Shown one piece after another: positions 8,851 through 9,526 of a DNA stretch of 9,526 nt (position 1 is the stretch's first letter; every line of letters begins with the position of its first letter). Where the stretch lies: the NCBI GenBank assembly GCA_031378125.1, contig JANNDW010000270.1:1-9526 (forward strand), written 5' to 3'. This DNA is from LGRD01 sp031378125. GTDB taxonomy: Bacteria; Pseudomonadota; Gammaproteobacteria; Burkholderiales; Burkholderiaceae_C. The position numbers and the translations under genes are program-made. The notes beneath the pieces were generated by a model, which was given only the letters and a program-made list of their open reading frames with translations, made no database searches and was not told where the DNA came from.

Positions 8851-9526
8851 CAGCTGCGATGGCGGCGCGGGCCCGCAGCGGCGCGCAGGCCCAGCAGCGC
8901 AACGCCCAACAACAACAGCCAGCCGCCACCCAGGGCGCCACCGCCACCATCGGACGAAGAAGCGGCCGGCGGCGGCGGGACCGGCGCGGCCGCCACCGAA
9001 ACCGTGCGGTTGGCGGTCGACCGTGCGCCGGTGTTGTCGGTCACCGTGAGGCTCACGCTGAAACTTCCGGCCGCCGCCGGCGTGGCGAAGGCCGTGGCGC
9101 CATCGGTGGCGCCGGCCAGGCTGGTGACGATGCCGCCGCTGTCGGTCAGCGCCCACAGGTAGCTGGCGATGCTGCGCCCGCTCGGCACCAGCGACGCCGC
9201 CGAGCCGAACGTCACCGCCTGCCCCACCTGCGCCGCACCGGGGCTGACGCTGATGCGAGCAATCGCAGACACGGCGGCCGTCACCGCCGCACCGGCGTTC
9301 AGCATGCCGGCGCCGCAGGTGGCGGTGGTGCAATAACACTCGACTTGGTTGACCTGTGTGGCACCGATCGGTTGGGGCGCCACGCAGGCGACGCTGGCGG
9401 CCGCACCGCCGGTGCTGGGAAACGGCCGCGCGGTGGCGCGCAATACATTGCGCAACTCGGTGGGTGTGAGCGCCGGTTGCGCGAACAACACCAGCGCCGC
9501 CGTGCCGGCCACCAGTGGGGCCGAGA
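8850..9526 (-). CDS. S8 family serine protease, C-terminal part, with PKD-like domain and GlyGly-CTERM-like tail (partial)
   Basis: The frame is open to the window edge and gives 224 residues of the C-terminal end of a second subtilisin-like protease. It begins SAPLVAGTAALVL, the segment just after the catalytic Ser in GTSMSAP, so the catalytic Ser and the rest of the triad lie beyond the window. The catalytic domain ends with the Cys pattern CYCTTATCGAG near residues 63-73. Residues about 91-179 form a PKD/Ig-like domain (SYLWALTDSGG, then FSVSLTVTDNTG). A Pro/Ser linker leads to DGGGGALGGGWLLLLGVALL followed by Arg residues, a GlyGly-CTERM-like sorting tail. A GTG at 9512 is an internal codon and not the start. 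The stop overlaps the ATG of the downstream protease by one base, so the pair is an operon of paralogues. The PKD domain is the main architectural difference from the downstream protein. Confidence 0.9.
   Translation of the reverse strand, partial: SAPLVAGTAALVLFAQPALTPTELRNVLRATARPFPSTGGAAASVACVAPQPIGATQVNQVECYCTTATCGAGMLNAGAAVTAAVSAIARISVSPGAAQVGQAVTFGSAASLVPSGRSIASYLWALTDSGGIVTSLAGATDGATAFATPAAAGSFSVSLTVTDNTGARSTANRTVSVAAAPVPPPPAASSSDGGGGALGGGWLLLLGVALLGLRAAAGPRRHRS

Noticed and set aside
8851..9339. N-terminal extension of the downstream protease frame back to 9339
   Set aside because: The extra residues are His/Arg/Gly-rich, lie out of frame over the upstream protease's PKD domain, and the signal peptide begins at the ATG at 8850.

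Overview
The window is GC-rich, densely packed bacterial chromosome. Codon use strongly favours G or C at the third position, and the gene content (stand-alone biotin protein ligase followed by a SPOR-domain protein, chromosomal topoisomerase III, SET-domain methyltransferase, S8 proteases with Gly-rich C-terminal sorting tails) suggests a betaproteobacterium of the order Burkholderiales, most likely Comamonadaceae-like. This placement is inferred from gene content and composition and was not tested by a search. I see no rRNA, tRNA, CRISPR array, insertion sequence, phage gene or attachment site.

Layout. (a) 51-1142 (+): membrane di-iron sterol desaturase/fatty-acid hydroxylase family protein. 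(b) 1179-1997 (-): secreted PhnD-like substrate-binding protein, lying 33 bp downstream of (c) 2031-4655 (-): DNA topoisomerase III, so the two are probably co-transcribed. (d) 4656-4777: the only sizeable intergenic region, a divergent promoter region with a TACAAT-like -10 box and a long alternating pyrimidine/purine tract. (e) 4778-5317, 5329-6321 and 6315-7037 (+): SET-domain protein methyltransferase, biotin--protein ligase and SPOR-domain membrane protein. They are separated by 11 bp and then overlapped by 7 bp, so they form a likely operon. (f) 8850-9526 (partial) and 6979-8850 (-): two tandem S8 (subtilisin-like) proteases joined by a one-base TGATG overlap. Both end in a Gly-rich/transmembrane/Arg tail of GlyGly-CTERM type. 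The downstream protease runs tail-to-tail into the SPOR gene with a 59-bp convergent overlap.

Function. Most genes are ordinary housekeeping or envelope genes and I do not see a clear new multi-gene system. The points most worth a second look are the Z-DNA-prone tract between a topoisomerase gene and a methyltransferase gene, the translationally coupled pair of surface-sorted proteases, the convergent coding overlap, the orphan PhnD-like protein behind topB, and the direct birA-SPOR junction where many Betaproteobacteria carry coaX.
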